A stretch of DNA of 64,000 nucleotides from Pagrus major (GCF_040436345.1 NC_133234.1:7688446-7752445), one strand, 5' to 3'; shown: positions 37,381-47,949, numbered from the stretch's first letter. The notes: generated by a model from the letters alone, not told the origin. A program made the numbers and translations.

Positions 37381-38329
37381 GCTAAAATAGTGTTAACATG
37401 CTGCAAAACTATTTATGTCTCTACCCACTGTGACCTTGCCGATCATTTCAAAGTGAAAGGCCTGCAGTTTGACTGTGTGCTTCAGTGACACACACAAAAG
37501 TGAACTCACCCAGAGAACTTGTTGACCTCGAACCACTGCACAGCAAACACACACCTGACTGCAAACTACATGGATTTGAATTTCCACACAGAATAAGTGA
37601 AGACACAAGGCTTCCGCAAACCCTTCTTTTACTGAGCTTCCCTTTTTTGAGCAACTTCTGTCCCTCCGATGATTTTGGACATACTGTAAATAGAGCTATT
37701 AATCTTTGATAGAACCACAACATCCACGGTAATAATAGCAGCACTTTTGTGTTCCTAAGTCGAGAGAAGTGGCAGGACATTTTCTCATGAAGCTCTCCGC
37801 TGAGAGAGGTCATGGAAGATACCCGCCATCTGCACTTGCTTGATAACTCCTCCTTTATAAAGGACGGAAGAGGGACTGTTTGATCGGCCTCATGCTCCAG
37901 ATCTGAGTGTCATCACTGTCACCGAGGAGAATCAGCACCATTGATTGAGAGCAGCTCATGGAAGGCCTGGATACCACTTGAAATAATTGCAATGCTGGAA
38001 GCTGATGGATTTGGACGGAGACAAGTCTGATTGCGGCATCAGTCTGTGTTGCAGCTTTGGGTTTATGTTTCCTTTTTTCTGCATCTTCTCTGCAAGAATC
38101 TCAATGTTTCTGGAGGTCCAATGAAAACAACAATTTGTCACTGATAAGTTCAAGTAAGTGCAACATTAAATATTCTACATACACACTTGGTTTTATCTTG
38201 ATACAACAGAATGATGTGGAACACTGTAATCTTTATGATACAAGGCACCAGGGAAAGAGCCAACTGCTATACGTGACTCAAAATCAGCAATCTGCAGGAC
38301 ACCGACGCACATAAGGTGACGCGCTTCTC

Positions 38330-38420
38330 TCTCCCTCACCCTCTCTCTGTTTCTCTCTCTCTCCTTCTCTCTATCTGTCTCTCTCTCTCTTTTTCTCTCC
38401 CCCTGTCTCTGTCTCTCTCC
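38330..38420. repeat. TCTC-rich low-complexity tract
   Basis: A pyrimidine tract of CTCTCT runs lies directly upstream of the CpG-rich leader of sstr2. It accounts for the long antisense Arg-Glu open frame 38193-38612. Confidence 0.85.
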
Positions 38421-38814
38421 GGTGCAGTCGTGCGTCCTGCCGCTCTGACCGACTTGTCGCGCAGGCTTCGGTGCCAAGACCGGCTGGATGCAGCGCACTG
38501 TGAGCGCGCTACGGCGTTTGTAAAGACGCGGTCCGCCAAACTTACGGTTCACAAACGCGGAATATTTCTTGGAGGTAGAAAATGACCTGAGAGACGCTGA
38601 TAGTTTAATCACCGGCTCTGGTGAAGGTGGCGAGTGGGCGCTTGTTCGCCAGCGTCGTGCGTAACCCTGGGAGAGCAGGTGGATGGAGAGGCTGGCGGGA
38701 TGCAGCTGTCCAGCAGGTCAGCGCCGCTTCGGAGCGGCCGGACTCCGTGTTCTGTGTTGACGGACACCTTGCCACGATGGACTTGATGTGAGGGGCGAAG
38801 TTTTCTGTTTAAAA
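38420..38814 (+). other. sstr2: sstr2 promoter-proximal CpG-rich region and non-coding exon 1 (5' start unknown)
   Basis: CpG dinucleotides are dense from about 38420 to 38770, unlike the AT-rich surroundings. The region ends in a GTAAGT donor at 38815. A strong acceptor lies upstream of the receptor ATG (TCTCATTCTGCAG ending at 42246), so this is the most likely leader exon, spliced across a 3.4-kb intron. The transcription start was not located and no clear TATA box is seen. Confidence 0.5.
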
Positions 38815-41800
38815 GTAAGTGATGCTTTAGGGGGAAATATTGAGAAAGAAAAATGTAGTGGTTATTTTGAGTGGAGCTTAATAAATTTGTCCTCATCCAT
38901 GGGTATTTCTGTGTGGACTTTGGCATGCTTTTGCGCGCTGTAGTGAAATCCTTAAATATACAGCTCTACTTGTCTGTTAAAAGTTACATTTTTATCAAAT
39001 ATATCATGAAATCGTGCCAAATCGTGGCACAGCGGTTTGCCACATAAAATGTAACCATAGAAAACGTGTTTTTACGCGCATTCTAAGATCAGTTTCTGTA
39101 GATTTGTTGGTCCATCAGCTCAGCATATAAAATAAAACTGAAACAGGTGCAACTCAACTGGAGAAACGTGCAATTATACGAGTCCAAGGGAAGGAACTGG
39201 CCAGAGGGGATGTCACGGGGTCCGTCTTTCAATTAAGAGGTCAAAGGTTTGATGCCTACAGCAGCCATTTTATGTCTCAGTGCCCTTGAGAAGAAAGATA
39301 ACCCAACCTGCCCACTATTGGATGAGAATTTCCACCTCTCTGTGAATTAAATGAGTCTCCTGTTGAGCTGGACATTTGTCACGTACTGCCAGCAGGTGAG
39401 TGTGAGGCTGCATGGAGCCAATCTTCTTCCCCTGGCATCACTTCATCTTTTCACACAGTCAGAAGTGAGCTGAAATACAGCTCATGACATCCACCGGGCA
39501 TTTTATATTGTTTTGTTAGTCCCAAGTAGCCTGTTAGATGTTCTTCCTTTGTGAGAGTTTTAATAGACCACTAAATCCCCCTTTGCACGTATTAATACAA
39601 TTACCCTGCTTTATAATTAAACTACAAGATACCCAACAATACTGACACTCATACAGTAATAAGTCTACGCCTCCTGCTAGCAAATAACAATGTAAATCCT
39701 TTCATTAGTGGATGTATCATTAGAGCTGACTGCTCTTCTGCACACTTTTCCCCGCAGCGCTCTCACTCACGCACACACACAAGCACACATGTCCATAATG
39801 GAGCTCCAGTGACATCTCTTTGTAAAGGCTGATACAGGTTGTATTTGTGGATTTTGCACTTTAAGTAACAATCCTTAAGATTTTTTATCAAATCACGTTC
39901 TATTTCTTATAATATTTATCGTCAGCATTCATTTCAGAATGAATCATTCAATGTCATTTAATTCAGTTAATATATAAAGTATAGTAGTTTTACATTTTTC
40001 AGTGGCAGGGTCCGCCATTCCTGCTAATACCACAGATGCTGCCAAATCAACCAGCAGTTAAATCTAAAGAATGATATTTTTTTTAATTTGACCATATTCA
40101 CAGTGATATTAAGATTGATTAAGAGAATACAGTGTGCCTGCCGTGTTATTCCTCTCGCACGGTCGAGAAAACTAAAACAGCTGGTAGACAGCCCTTTAAA
40201 ATCTTAAATGTTTTAGGCTGGCAAAGTTCCATTGCAGATATTAGAGACTGCCTCCATTGCAGCTCTCTGAGTCAGGCACTCAATATGGAACAAACTGATG
40301 GTTAGTGTGTGCAGCCATGTGACAGTAGATGAACCTCCGGTGCTTTAGAGGTGATTGGCCTCAATAGGGATCGTATTGGCAAGACTCAACATTGCTGAAA
40401 CTGGTTAACAAATCCTATCAGCGGCAATTATTGTCACAGAAAGATTGTTTTTGTTTTAAAAACTCAAAAACCTTTGGGGTTTTTAGTCTGACAGGCAGAC
40501 AAAATAGTTTAAAGGCATCCCTTTTGGCTCTGGTAATTACTGATGGGCATTTGGGTTGGTTTTTAGCATTTTATGAAATAATAAATTTATCAAGGAAAAA
40601 CACTAAAAAATGACAAGAATCCTCAGTAGTCAAACACTTGCATGCACGCACGTTCACCACACACACAAGTGTATCATCCCTCTGTGTTAACAAGTAATTG
40701 TACCAAACCTTTTCTCTCAACACCTCATTAGCACAAAGCGGACTGTCCAAAGACGACCCACATGTGACGATCACATGCAATTCAGGTGAATTATGAAAGC
40801 AGGAACTGGACTATTGTCCCCAGCTGCTGTCACTGCAGGTGGGAGAGTGAGTGATCCTGCCACAGTGTCAGAGCTGTTTGTCCCCGAGATCAATTGAATA
40901 AACATTTGTCTTCGGCAGCACAGTGCCCTCGCCGTTCTCTCGCTCAGGCGTACCTTTTTACATATATGCATACGTGGGGGAGGCACGCTCACTGACACTC
41001 ACATATGCACAGTCCTGAACTGGACTGTGGGTTTAGTTTAACATTAGGTGGGTTTATATTCTGGACTGAGTAGGAAAACGAGAAAAGGGCTCCATAAGAC
41101 CTAGGGCTGGGTGATGTGACCAAAATCTAATATCCTGATATAGGTTGATTTATACCAAGATCACATGTCAAACTTTCATACCCAAAGTATCAAAGTTTGA
41201 CAAGTTTGTGAGAGCAGAAGCCACTCCCTTAGGCATGGGGTCCTGGTTTTGACTAGGCTGGTTGGTGTCCATGTCCTGGAATCACCCTGTTTTGTGTCCA
41301 CCATGTTTGTTTTGCGTTGCCTTCACGCATATTTCTTGCCTGCATCCATGCCGTGTGGAAGAACACAAATAACAAAAAACGATTTCTGTAAAGAGTCGAT
41401 TTGTGACACGTAACACGAACGAAATAAACGACGTGAAAGAAAAGATTTCCTTCTATCGTCACATGATATATGTCATCAACACCACTTGCACATATACATC
41501 TTGCAGACGTCAGCACGAGTTTTGTTGGAAAGACATAGTATGCTGAGTATTTGTTAATTGGCCTTTAGAGCCTCCCCATAGGGACGGCATCCAACGTAAC
41601 TAAACCAGTAATAAAACCAGATGAGATCCAGCTAAGATTATGAGATTGTATCTAAATATGGCTATATATTGGATGTTGTGATGAATGTTTGAGTCACCCA
41701 AGCCTGCGCAATTTTGTCAAATTTTATATAGGTACCTTTCTCCACGCAAAAGTGCAAATCAATGTCAGTTTTGTGTGTTTGGGTTAAGTATTGTCTGATA

Positions 41801-42246
41801 TCCTGGTGGTTGCTGGCTGAGGAACAACCAAAAAACTAAATATTTTTGGGTTTGCGTCTCACCTATGACTCTCTCAGTTCTTGTGTCTTTCTCTGCTGTG
41901 TTTCTCAAATGAAGGAGATAATGATCAAAAGTTATATTTAGAGAGCTGCGCATCATGCAAAATGTGGACTCGGGTGGATTTGGACATCTCCTCTATTTCT
42001 CTGCCAAATGCTTGCTGTGAAGGGAATAGAGTGTTGAGGATAATCAAGGAGAGGAAAAATATCTGGATTATTGTTGGGAGACAATATATGACATGTTACT
42101 CTGACTGAAGGTGTGAAAGCAGTTATGTAATATAACCTTGTAACTGTTGCCATGGATCTTGACAGACTATTCTTATTATTTGCCAAAGGAAATACTGTTC
42201 CACAGCCATATTTACTGTTCTTTCATTCTGTTGTCTCATTCTGCAG
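38815..42246 (+). other. sstr2: sstr2 leader intron (predicted)
   Basis: Bounded by GTAAGT and a pyrimidine-rich tract ending CTGCAG. It includes a short fragment of the family B element near 40000-40020 (GGCAGGGTCCGCCA). The remaining sequence is AT-rich with no further coding exon; its open frames (for example 41253-41516 on the minus strand) have no signature. Confidence 0.45.
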
Positions 42247-42454
42247 ATCTATCTTGCTCTTTTGCTGTTTCTCTACTGCTGGGATGTGATTCTTGAGGAT
42301 CCTCGTTAATGAAAATCCCCAGTCATCCTAATCCCCAGGAGCCCTGACCCCAACACCCCAAAGTCTCTAATTCCCAGTACCCAAGGGTTTTCTTAGAACT
42401 TACCACCTCGCACTCTTCAGACGCTTTAGGTTCCCTAAACCCCTCTCAGCCATC
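42247..42454 (+). other. sstr2: sstr2 5' leader in the first coding exon, with two upstream ORFs
   Basis: It starts after the acceptor at 42246. It holds a minimal ATG-TGA start-stop at about 42283 and a 12-codon ORF starting about 42309 and ending before the main ATG. A second, weaker acceptor (CCCTCTCAG at 42449) could remove both. Which acceptor is used is not known. Confidence 0.45.
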
Positions 42455-42842
42455 ATGGCCTTGGATCAGTGGCCCTTTCTCCCCACTTCCCCCAACATCT
42501 CCATCCCAGAGCCCCTCCTGTACGACAGCTACATCCAAGGGAATGAGTCGGACCTGGACCTGAACGTCACAGAGACCAGGGAGCGTCACCAGGACAAGAC
42601 CAGCTCGGTGGTCATCACCTTCATCTACTTCATGGTATGCGCCGTGGGGCTCTGCGGCAACACCTTGGTCATATATGTTATCCTTCGCTACGCCAAAATG
42701 AAGACGGTGACCAACATCTACATCCTGAACCTGGCTGTGGCAGATGTTCTGTGCATGATGAGCCTGCCGTTTATCGCCCTGCAGCTGGCACTGGTGCACT
42801 GGCCCTTTGGAGAGGTGCTTTGCAGGGTGATCATGACTGTAG
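42455..42842 (+). CDS. sstr2: sstr2 coding exon 1 (N-terminus to start of TM3)
   Basis: The ATG at 42455 has a strong context (A at -3, G at +4). The exon encodes residues 1-129: the extracellular N-terminus with two glycosylation sites, TM1 ([20 protein letters not shown]), TM2 ([19 protein letters not shown]) and the start of TM3. It ends with the first base of the D130 codon before a GTAAGT donor (phase 1). The 150-aa antisense frame over the exon is a shadow. Confidence 0.92.
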
Positions 42843-45800
42843 GTAAGTGTCGAGCAGACGCCTAATGGTGCACTTAGTTTTACTGGGCGAAGAAACACTT
42901 TTGTCTGCTATAGTTGCTGTTTAAAGAAAACCTTTATAAAACTCTACTTGAAATGTTAAAGGTAAAGTTCACCCAAAAATCTAAGTTCATTTTTTGTCTC
43001 TTCACCCCTAAGTTGAAGTTGTGTAATCCAAAAAACATTCCTGGATCTTCACACACAAAAAATAAAAAAATAAAACATAAAATGGCTCCATACAGCTTGT
43101 CCTGTGTAATCCAAGTTTCTAGAAACCAGAAGATCCCAAATAGAGCTTGGGCACCCATCAATTTGGGATCTCTGGGCTTCCAGAGACTTGGATTACACAG
43201 GATGAGCTGTATGGAGCCATTTTTTATTTTGTGTTAGGTGTTTTTTTACATTTTAAAAAAAGTCCCTATCTGCCACAGTTGTTTAGGAGAATGCTGCAAC
43301 GCTGTTTTGCTGTGAAGCTCCATAAATGTTTTGTGGACTACAAAACCTGACCTGAGTTTCCATCTTAATGGGGCCGAGTAGATAATCACTGAATTTTCAT
43401 TTTCAGGTGAACTTTTCTTTCTCAAATTAAAATGTTGTTTTTTTCCAACATCTTTGAAATGTATTTGTATGAAAGGAATAGTTTGAGATTCACTTTTTTG
43501 CCAAAAGTTAGATTAGAAGATTTTATTTGTCCATCTGATATAATGCAGAGATACATAAGCTTAGCTTAGGAAAAGACTGGGAGCAGTAGGAAATGCTAGC
43601 CTAGCTCTGCAGTTCAAAGGTAAAAAAAACAAAATCAGTCTACCAGCACTAAATTTTGAATTAACATTAAGATTTATTAACAAATTGTACCTTTTTTTAA
43701 AAAAGTTGTCACTTTAATTGGTGAGCTTCACAGATGCTGGTAGATGGATTTTTTTTTTAAACTTTGGACATAGCCATTTCACCATGTTTCCTCTCTTTAT
43801 GCTAAGCTAAGCTAACTGTCTCCTGGCTGTATTTTCGAACAGTGTTCGTCACCCTAGCTGTCTTACTGACAGCCTATATTACACTTAATGTGTCTCCTGT
43901 TTTAATGAAGGAAACACACATTTACTTTTACTGCTGCTTAATAGATATCCTCACCTTACCTTCTCCATTCCTCCGCTCTCTCTCCTCTTCCTCCTCCCAG
44001 ACTCCCTTAATCAGTTCACTAGCATCTTCTGTCTGATGGTGATGAGCATTGATCGATACTTGGCTGTCGTCCACCCTATTAAATCCACAAGATGGCGGAA
44101 GCCCCGCATTGCCAAGCTTATTAACCTGACAGTATGGGGTGTGTCGCTGTTGGTCATCCTTCCCACTATGATCTTCAGTGGCCTGAACAAGGTTCCAGTA
44201 TGTGGGATCGTGTGGCCGGAGCCCCAGGATGTCTATTACAAAGCTTTCATATTCTACACCTTCTTCATTGGATTCTTCCTGCCACTGGCAGTCATATGTC
44301 TTTGCTACCTGCTCATTATAGTCAAGGTAAGAGCCTGCCTCTACCCTCTACCGGGCAGCCAACATGTCAATCAGTGGGTGCATTTTATGAGTTGGCTTTC
44401 TGTCACATTACCCACAGCGGGGGTCGGGGTAATCACTTCTCAATCCCCAAGGAATTTTCAGCAGCCAATTTCACCACTTTAAAGCATTCACGGTGAAAAG
44501 CCAACTCAATAACCATGGTCGGTGATTAATTTGTATGGTCGATCAGCACTAGCCTGAAACGGGAGACCAAACCTATTCAGGGTATCTGCAGGTCTTCCCA
44601 AAGAAAATTGTTAATTTCACAGACTGTTTTCCTGCATTCTAGTGAATTTATGGAGTAATTTTGTGGAAGAAATGTGGAGTCGGGTGGATAGGGGAGAAGG
44701 GGGCATTGAAAAATAGGAGTCTCAGGAGAATCTGGAGGGTTGGCAAGTTGCTCCACAAATAAATAGATTGAAAAAGAAAAGGCAGCGGATCCTGCAGGAT
44801 AATTTTGTCCAGAAAAACAAACAACAAGCATTTATTAAACTAGAAAGCCAGCCCAGAAATAAAAGCAAAGGGAAAGACTCATTTTAACTATTTTGTTTGG
44901 ATTAATCATATTGTTTTTGTTGATTATGTTAGATGTGCTTTCACACATATTACATTGGCAATTATTCATTTGATACCTTGCAGCTCAATTAAGCTATTAT
45001 CCAATGGTACTGTCTGATAACTAAGAGCTAGATGAAATTGTAAATAATAACGCATGATGCACTATTCTAGCTAAATGCATTCATTAGGTGCTGGCACCCA
45101 TATATGATTTTAAAGCAAACTTCCTTTTGTGAATCTTTTAAATTCCTGACTGACTGAAATGTTTTGATTCCCCCTGACTCTGAAACAAGGCTGTTAGCCA
45201 GCTGGCATTTAATGATTGGTTACAGTTCTAACATTCAAGCCTTAAAAGCATGTTAATGAAAAACATTTTTAAATCTGTGCCCTTGGTTCGAAAAAGGGAT
45301 AGTTCAGTGTTTCCCACAGAATGCGGAAAACACACACCTTGCGTTTTAGATTTTATACCCCCCTGGGGAGGAAGATTGTCAATTATGTAGTCGATCGATG
45401 CCAGCATGGTTCTGAATGACACTGCAAAAACCACATGCAATTAGACGCTTGTACAAAACAACAGCATTAGTGGGCCTAGATCCAATAAAAGAGTTCACAT
45501 CACATCAGTATGTGTAGAAGGGATGTAATACCAGAGAACATCTCTCTGTCTCTCTGTTTTTCTCTGTAGAGCATGTGTGAATGTCAGTAGACAGGAGGGG
45601 GAAAGCGAGGGGCAGATTGTCCACTTGTTAATCGATGGATAAAAAAAAATAAAAGTAAAAAATGCTAAGATGGGTCTCCAGTTAAAATATAGCTTGGCGG
45701 CCTGCCTAAGTAAAGTCTGTGTGGGAAACGTATGTACTTACTGTACACTTATTTGCTTTCTTGCCAAGACTTAGATGAGTATACAGTACCTGTCCTCTAT

Positions 45801-46577
45801 AAGGACTATAAGGCTATGGCCAGCGGCTGTTTAGCTAAGCTTAGCATCAGCATGTCTAATGCTCACTAATCTACACATTTTATCGTTTGTTTTTGCACTT
45901 CAATTTGGTATTGGATTTTTTTTTTTACCTTTGGACGGAGCCAGCCTGTCCGTTTTCAGACTATGCTAAGTTAAGATAACTCTACAAGGCAGATATTAGA
46001 GTGGTATCAATCTTTTCATTTAACTCTTGGCAAAGATTTTAATGTTCCCTTACATATAGAGCAGTATGTGTGCCTAAGGGTAATCCCTTACAGTGCTTTT
46101 ATATTTGGGAGATTTTACACCACTGACAGTTCATTCCTCTCCCAGGTTAAATCGAGTGGCATACGAGTGGGTTCCACCAAGCGCAAGCGCTCTGAGCGTA
46201 AGGTGACACGCATGGTGTCCATCGTGGTGGCGGTGTTCGTCCTCTGCTGGCTGCCTTTCTACATCTTCAACGTCACCTCCGTCACCGGCTCCATCAACCC
46301 GACCTCTGCCGTGAAGAGCACCTTTGACTTTGTAGTGGTGCTCGGCTACGCCAACAGCTGCGCCAACCCCATCTTGTACGCCTTCCTGTCGGACAACTTC
46401 AAGAAGAGCTTTCAGAACGTTCTGTGCCTGAAAAAGGTGGCGGGCCTGGACGAGATAGAGCGCAGCGACAGCAGGGCGGACAGGAGCAGGATGGCTAACA
46501 ATGCTGCGATAATCAACGCCAACTTGGAGACTCACAACGCCGCCCTGCTCAACGGCGAGCTGCAGACGAGCATCTGA
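42455..46577 (+). CDS. sstr2: Somatostatin receptor type 2, three coding exons, 381 aa
   Basis: Joining 42455-42842, 44001-44326 and 46146-46577 gives one open frame. Somatostatin receptors are Gi-coupled plasma-membrane receptors that lower cAMP and restrain hormone release. Visible landmarks: glycosylation sites N14 and N37; D97 in TM2; disulfide cysteines C123 and C197; ligand-binding D130 and Q134; DRY 147-149; WPEP 201-204; CWLPFY 272-277; N279 in TM6 end region (N280 by FN pair); signature [11 protein letters not shown] 306-316; C332 for palmitoylation. The tail ends in [10 protein letters not shown], almost identical to the mammalian SSTR2 end, with a class I PDZ ligand TSI. Length compares with about 369 aa in mammals. 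SSTR2 is preferred over SSTR5 because of this tail, the [10 protein letters not shown] intracellular loop and the slc39a11 neighbour. The two coding introns are unusual, since the human coding region is essentially one exon. Confidence 0.93.
42959..43420. mobile_element. MITE, family A copy 2, with a large internal hairpin
   Basis: The ends AAGGTAAAGTTCACCC and GGTGAACTTTTCTTT are diverged forms of the family A termini. Inside, ATGGCTCCATACAGCTTGTC and its near complement GATGAGCTGTATGGAGCCAT bracket a further pair (TGTGTAATCCAAG and CTTGGATTACACA), so the middle could fold into a long hairpin. The overlapping open frames here are products of this palindrome. Confidence 0.75.
43477..43845. 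mobile_element. Family E MITE copy 3, in sstr2 intron 1
   Basis: It starts AATAGTTTGAGATTCAC and shows the family landmarks GCTAGCCTAGCTCTGCAG, CAGATGCTGGTAGATGGATT and ATGCTAAGCTAAGCTAACTG. The right terminal repeat is poorly kept. Boundaries are approximate to about 20 bp. Confidence 0.65.
44001..44326 (+). CDS. sstr2: sstr2 coding exon 2 (TM3 to TM5)
   Basis: It follows a strong acceptor (CTCTTCCTCCTCCCAG, ending 44000) and completes D130. It encodes TM3 ([20 protein letters not shown]), the intracellular loop 2 [14 protein letters not shown]4, the WPEP loop and TM5, and ends at IIVK before GTAAGA (phase 0). In-frame reading through the donor would hit a stop 50 codons later, so an intron-retained product would lack TM6 and TM7. 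Confidence 0.92.
44327..46145 (+). other. sstr2: sstr2 coding intron 2 (phase 0), carrying a family E MITE
   Basis: 1819 bp, GTAAGA to CCCAG. The 3' third (about 45750-46055) is a family E copy ending some 90 bp before the acceptor. The rest is AT-rich with no signature. Confidence 0.9.
45750..46055. mobile_element. Family E MITE copy 4, in sstr2 intron 2
   Basis: TTTGCTTTCTTGCCAAGACT near the left end pairs with CTCTTGGCAAAGATTTTAA near the right. The core shows ACCTTTGGACGGAGCCAGCC and GAGTGGTATCAATCTTTTCA. This is the family seen at 5.4, 36.5 and 43.5 kb. Confidence 0.65.
46146..46577 (+). CDS. sstr2: sstr2 coding exon 3 (intracellular loop 3, TM6, TM7, tail)
   Basis: The acceptor TCCTCTCCCAG ends at 46145 and the exon starts [20 protein letters not shown]. 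It holds TM6 with CWLPFY, TM7 with [11 protein letters not shown], helix 8 (SDNFKKSF) and a serine-containing tail (RSDS, the region phosphorylated in mammalian SSTR2). Stop TGA is at 46575-46577. GC content and CpG use are higher than in the introns. Confidence 0.92.
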   Translation, partial: VKSSGIRVGSTKRKRSERKVTRMVSIVVAVFVLCWLPFYIFNVTSVTGSINPTSAVKSTFDFVVVLGYANSCANPILYAFLSDNFKKSFQNVLCLKKVAGLDEIERSDSRADRSRMANNAAIINANLETHNAALLNGELQTSI

Positions 46578-46738
46578 GGGCGAAACAGCGGCAGTCACAT
46601 CCAGCGGTGCACGGGGCCTTCAGACTAATGGGTCGCCAGTGCACTGCTAGTGACCCCTGTTCAGAGATGCGGGGGCAGGAGGATGATGTAATGAATGCTG
46701 CTCATGGACGTCAACACATGAACAAAGTCTAAGTGAAA

Positions 46739-46744
46739 AATAAA
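46739..46744 (+). terminator. First polyadenylation signal after sstr2
   Basis: AATAAA occurs 162 bp after the stop; another lies at 46989-46994. Mammalian SSTR2 messages have long 3' UTRs, so either or a later signal could be used. Confidence 0.45.
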
Positions 46745-46994
46745 CAATTTCCTAAGGGTTTCCAGAGGTCAGGGAAAGTACACTGACTCCAGCACCAACT
46801 TCTTGATATTTGGGTTAATGAGGCAACTTGAGCTGGTTTGCCCTGAGGAGGAGCAAAAATGTGTCTTGACTGGAGTGATTCCAACATTGTAGAGACAAGT
46901 GATGTCGAAATCAAACTTAAATAGGCTGTTCATGCTTGCCAGCTTCAGGTTTCTATAGAGTTGTCAGACAGAATGCAGACTGATCCAAAATAAA

Positions 46995-47949
46995 ACCAAG
47001 ACGAGGCTTGGAGAGTGAATTGCTTTGGACCCACTGGAGAATATCAGGGCTGGCTCATCCATGGATTTTTCTGAATGTGGAAATACTGCTGAAGAAACTG
47101 CCCGAACATGTCAGCGAAAACAGCCAAGCACTGTGAGTCTGTAGAGAAAAAATCAACAAACCACAACCCTGAATTGTTCCGTGCTCATGTTTTATTCATA
47201 CCAGCTGATTGGTCTGCTCTTACATAACAGGGCAACAAAAAGGCAATGCCCTCCTAACATGACGTCTTATTTTCAGGCAAAGGAAGAATGCCCTTTCCAC
47301 TCTCTAGCTGGCGTCTCGGCGAGAGGAGGTGCATTGATGCATAAACTCTGATTTTAACATCCTGGATTATTGATTAAGTGGAAGGATAGGGAAACCTCTC
47401 TGCAGTCGCTCTGACCTTGCTCGCTTTAAAACAGCTTGACTTGTAAATACAAAATGATATCCTGTCAATCTCTGGGGGAAAGTTTCGCACGTGGACGACT
47501 CCGTGTTCTATAATGAATGACTGAAGAGATTTCAAAGGCAATCCCTGCTGTAAAAACTGTATTGTTGTAATGCATCAAAAACAGCTCTTTAATCATGTTT
47601 GTAAAAACCATCACATATACTTTACACTTCATTGTATTCTGGTCTTAATAGTTGCTCCCTGTGCCAGCAGTGCCATTGTAAGGAGCCCGTTTCTACTTGT
47701 AAAGTGCTGTGTTTTGCCGATGTAAGATTACCTCCTGAGTTCATGTTCACATCTACTTCAGCCAGCGTGTGCTTGCAAAAAACGGCTAACTTTCGCAGAA
47801 GGCAGGGAAGTGTGTCATGTCGTCACAGAGGGAGGGAGAGAGGGGGATAAGGAGACACAGAGAGGAGATTCAACCAACTAATGCTTGTGTATGCATTGTA
47901 TCTATAAGAAAACAACACATGAATACAAAACTTGAGAGATTGTAGTAGG
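46995..47949. other. sstr2 3' flank, no gene recognised
   Basis: Unique-looking sequence that may include the rest of a long sstr2 3' UTR. No coding exon was seen. Confidence 0.4.

Larger units (their letters stand above)
30300..38100. other. Intergenic; retroelement relics, no gene recognised
   Basis: This contains the relics listed at 32050-32310, 32450-32700, 34480-34720 and 36530-37380. Non-repetitive parts, notably 31040-31420, are candidates for conserved non-coding DNA only because of balanced composition and the lack of repeats; conservation cannot be seen from one sequence. No coding exon is supported. Confidence 0.4.
42843..44000 (+). other. sstr2: sstr2 coding intron 1 (phase 1), carrying two MITEs
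   Basis: 1158 bp, GT-AG, splitting the D130 codon after its first base. It contains a family A element (42959-43420) and a family E element (43477-43845). Together these make up about 70% of the intron. Confidence 0.9.

Noticed and set aside
38193..38612. 139-aa antisense frame rich in Arg-Glu
   Set aside because: Low-complexity translation of the TCTC tract next to the sstr2 leader.
42446..42898. 150-aa antisense frame over sstr2 exon 1
   Set aside because: Shadow of the GC-rich coding exon; no known motif.
46068..46145. In-frame extension upstream of sstr2 exon 3
   Set aside because: The open frame continues into the intron, but the VKSSG block begins exactly after a consensus acceptor, and the extension overlaps the pyrimidine tract.
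46131..46598. 155-aa antisense frame over sstr2 exon 3
   Set aside because: Shadow of the coding exon.
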